A DNA stretch of 7,351 nucleotides, taken from NCBI GenBank assembly GCA_947165615.1, contig CAMVBD010000057.1:1-7351 (forward strand), written 5' to 3'. Position numbers and translations under genes: made by a program. This DNA comes from an uncultured Clostridia bacterium. Its GTDB lineage: Bacteria; Bacillota; Clostridia; Oscillospirales; Acutalibacteraceae. Below the pieces are notes generated by a model. That model was given only the letters and a program-made list of their open reading frames with translations. It searched no databases and was not told where the DNA came from. Position 1 is the stretch's first letter. Each line of letters opens with the position of its first letter. Shown here one piece after another: positions 6,898-7,351 of the stretch.

Positions 6898-7071
6898 CCG
6901 GGAGCGATCCCGCCGACGATAAGGCACCCGGCCGGCAAGAAAAAAAAACAGAAGGCAGGGCAGGCTTGTCTCATATCCCGTGTTTAGACTTTTTTTCAAC
7001 ATTTATACACGTCCTTGTATCAAAAACTGAAAAGTTTACAATTTATACACAATTATATCTAAAGTTTGCTG
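6898..7071. other. Intergenic region without a gene; GC-rich part, then AT-rich upstream region
   Basis: No convincing gene on either strand: frames here lack ribosome binding sites and cross the terminator. It holds an 8-base palindrome CCGGCCGG at 6928-6935, a run of A from about 6940, and from about 6980 a sharp change to AT-rich sequence that leads into the promoter of the next gene. The AT-rich part carries the direct repeat listed separately. Confidence 0.7.
7001..7051 (+). repeat. Direct repeat ATTTATACAC, two copies 40 bases apart, DnaA-box-like
   Basis: ATTTATACAC is found at 7001-7010 and again at 7041-7050. The second copy extends to TTATACACA (7043-7051), which fits the DnaA box consensus TTATNCACA; the first has TTATACACG (7003-7011), one base off. 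Both lie upstream of the -35 box at 7072, on the same face of the helix given roughly four turns of spacing. They may be regulator or DnaA binding sites for the next gene, or chance in AT-rich DNA. Confidence 0.5.
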
Positions 7072-7100
7072 TTGATTCAAACACCCCATCCCTGTATAAT
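7072..7100 (+). promoter_or_regulatory. Sigma-A type promoter of the secreted-protein gene
   Basis: A -35 box TTGATT (7072-7077) and a perfect -10 TATAAT (7095-7100) with the ideal 17-base spacer. Transcription should start near 7107, about 34 bases before the ATG. Confidence 0.85.
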
Positions 7101-7125
7101 ACTTTTGGTTTTTAAAATACCGAAG

Positions 7126-7131
7126 AAGGAG
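7126..7131 (+). promoter_or_regulatory. Ribosome binding site of the secreted-protein gene
   Basis: AAGGAG with a nine-base spacer to ATG 7141, the same spacing as for the Ldh2-family and Lgt-like genes. Confidence 0.85.
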
Positions 7132-7140
7132 ACATACTTA

Positions 7141-7351
7141 TGAAAAAACCGACCAAAGTCCTTGCCGTCTTTCTGTCCGTCCTGATGCTGATCTCCGTCC
7201 TTCCCTTTGCCGCGTTTGCCGGTGAAGCGGAAACCGAGAGAGTCGCGTCCTGGAAAGAAAATGACGCCCTGCTTCTGGATACCGTTCTTGACAACAACAA
7301 TTTTGTCAGCTACAGATACGTTTCCGAGAACATGAAAGCCCTGACCACCAC
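7141..7351 (+). CDS. Secreted protein of unknown function, N-terminal part (3' end outside window)
   Basis: The first 70 codons are in the window. Residues 1-27 are a classical Sec signal peptide: basic start MKKPTK, hydrophobic core VLAVFLSVLMLISVLPF, and an AFA motif with probable signal peptidase I cleavage after Ala27, before GEAE. There is no lipobox cysteine, so it should be released or kept by some later wall-binding domain that is not visible. The mature part seen (EAETERVASWKENDALLLDT, then VLDNNNFVSYRY) is acidic and helical-looking and I do not recognise a domain. This type of signal peptide is common on large extracellular proteins of gut Clostridia. It is monocistronic at its 5' end, with its own promoter and ribosome binding site. 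Confidence 0.85.

Noticed and set aside
6968..6996. Second terminator: GTCT/AGAC stem followed by seven T
   Set aside because: The stem is only four bases with a 14-base loop, so it is too weak beside the strong terminator at 6863-6897.
7107..7121. Near-palindrome GGTTTTTAAAATACC near the transcription start of the last gene, possible operator
   Set aside because: It has one mismatch per arm and is mostly an A/T run; such matches are expected by chance in this AT-rich leader.
6901..7140. Replication origin, because of DnaA-box-like sites in AT-rich DNA
   Set aside because: Only one exact box and one near match are present, and no dnaA, dnaN or other origin-linked gene is in the window.
1..7351. 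CRISPR array, tRNA, rRNA or insertion sequence
   Set aside because: No regularly spaced repeats, no cloverleaf or rRNA-like sequence, and no transposase or terminal inverted repeats were seen.

Overview
The window looks like a chromosome piece from a GC-rich, low-abundance-type member of the Firmicutes, probably a gut Clostridia lineage (Oscillospiraceae-like; this placement is inference). The reasons are strong AAGGAG/AAAGGAGG ribosome binding sites 7-9 bases before the starts, sigma-A type TTGACA/TATAAT promoters in short AT-rich islands, GC-rich genes, and a Lys-Lys-hydrophobic-AFA signal peptide typical of that group. All real genes are on the + strand.

Bases 1-5616 form one tightly packed transcription unit of three genes. 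First is the C-terminal part of a non-ribosomal peptide synthetase (NRPS), cut by the left edge: the end of a condensation domain, an adenylation domain whose ten-residue specificity code reads as serine, a carrier domain and a terminal thioesterase. Next, 20 bases later, is a membrane protein of the prolipoprotein diacylglyceryl transferase (Lgt) fold that lacks some of the residues expected of a working Lgt. Then, 14 bases later, is a GPH-type major facilitator transporter. Together they suggest a small biosynthetic locus: the NRPS makes and releases a serine-ended, possibly acylated product, the Lgt-like protein may modify or lipid-link it, and the transporter moves it or a precursor. The product is unknown. 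The most unusual point is that the thioesterase has a cysteine where the nucleophilic serine normally sits; this, with a serine-loading module, makes an N-acyl-serine beta-lactone or another strained/esterified product worth testing.

Bases 5613-6897 are a separate, self-contained unit: a near-consensus promoter overlapping the stop codon of the transporter gene, an Ldh2/malate dehydrogenase-family oxidoreductase with codon use unlike its neighbours (mark of high expression), and a clear intrinsic terminator.

Bases 6898-7140 are an AT-rich intergenic region with a direct repeat that contains DnaA-box-like sequence and a good promoter, which drives the last gene, a secreted protein of unknown function cut by the right edge.
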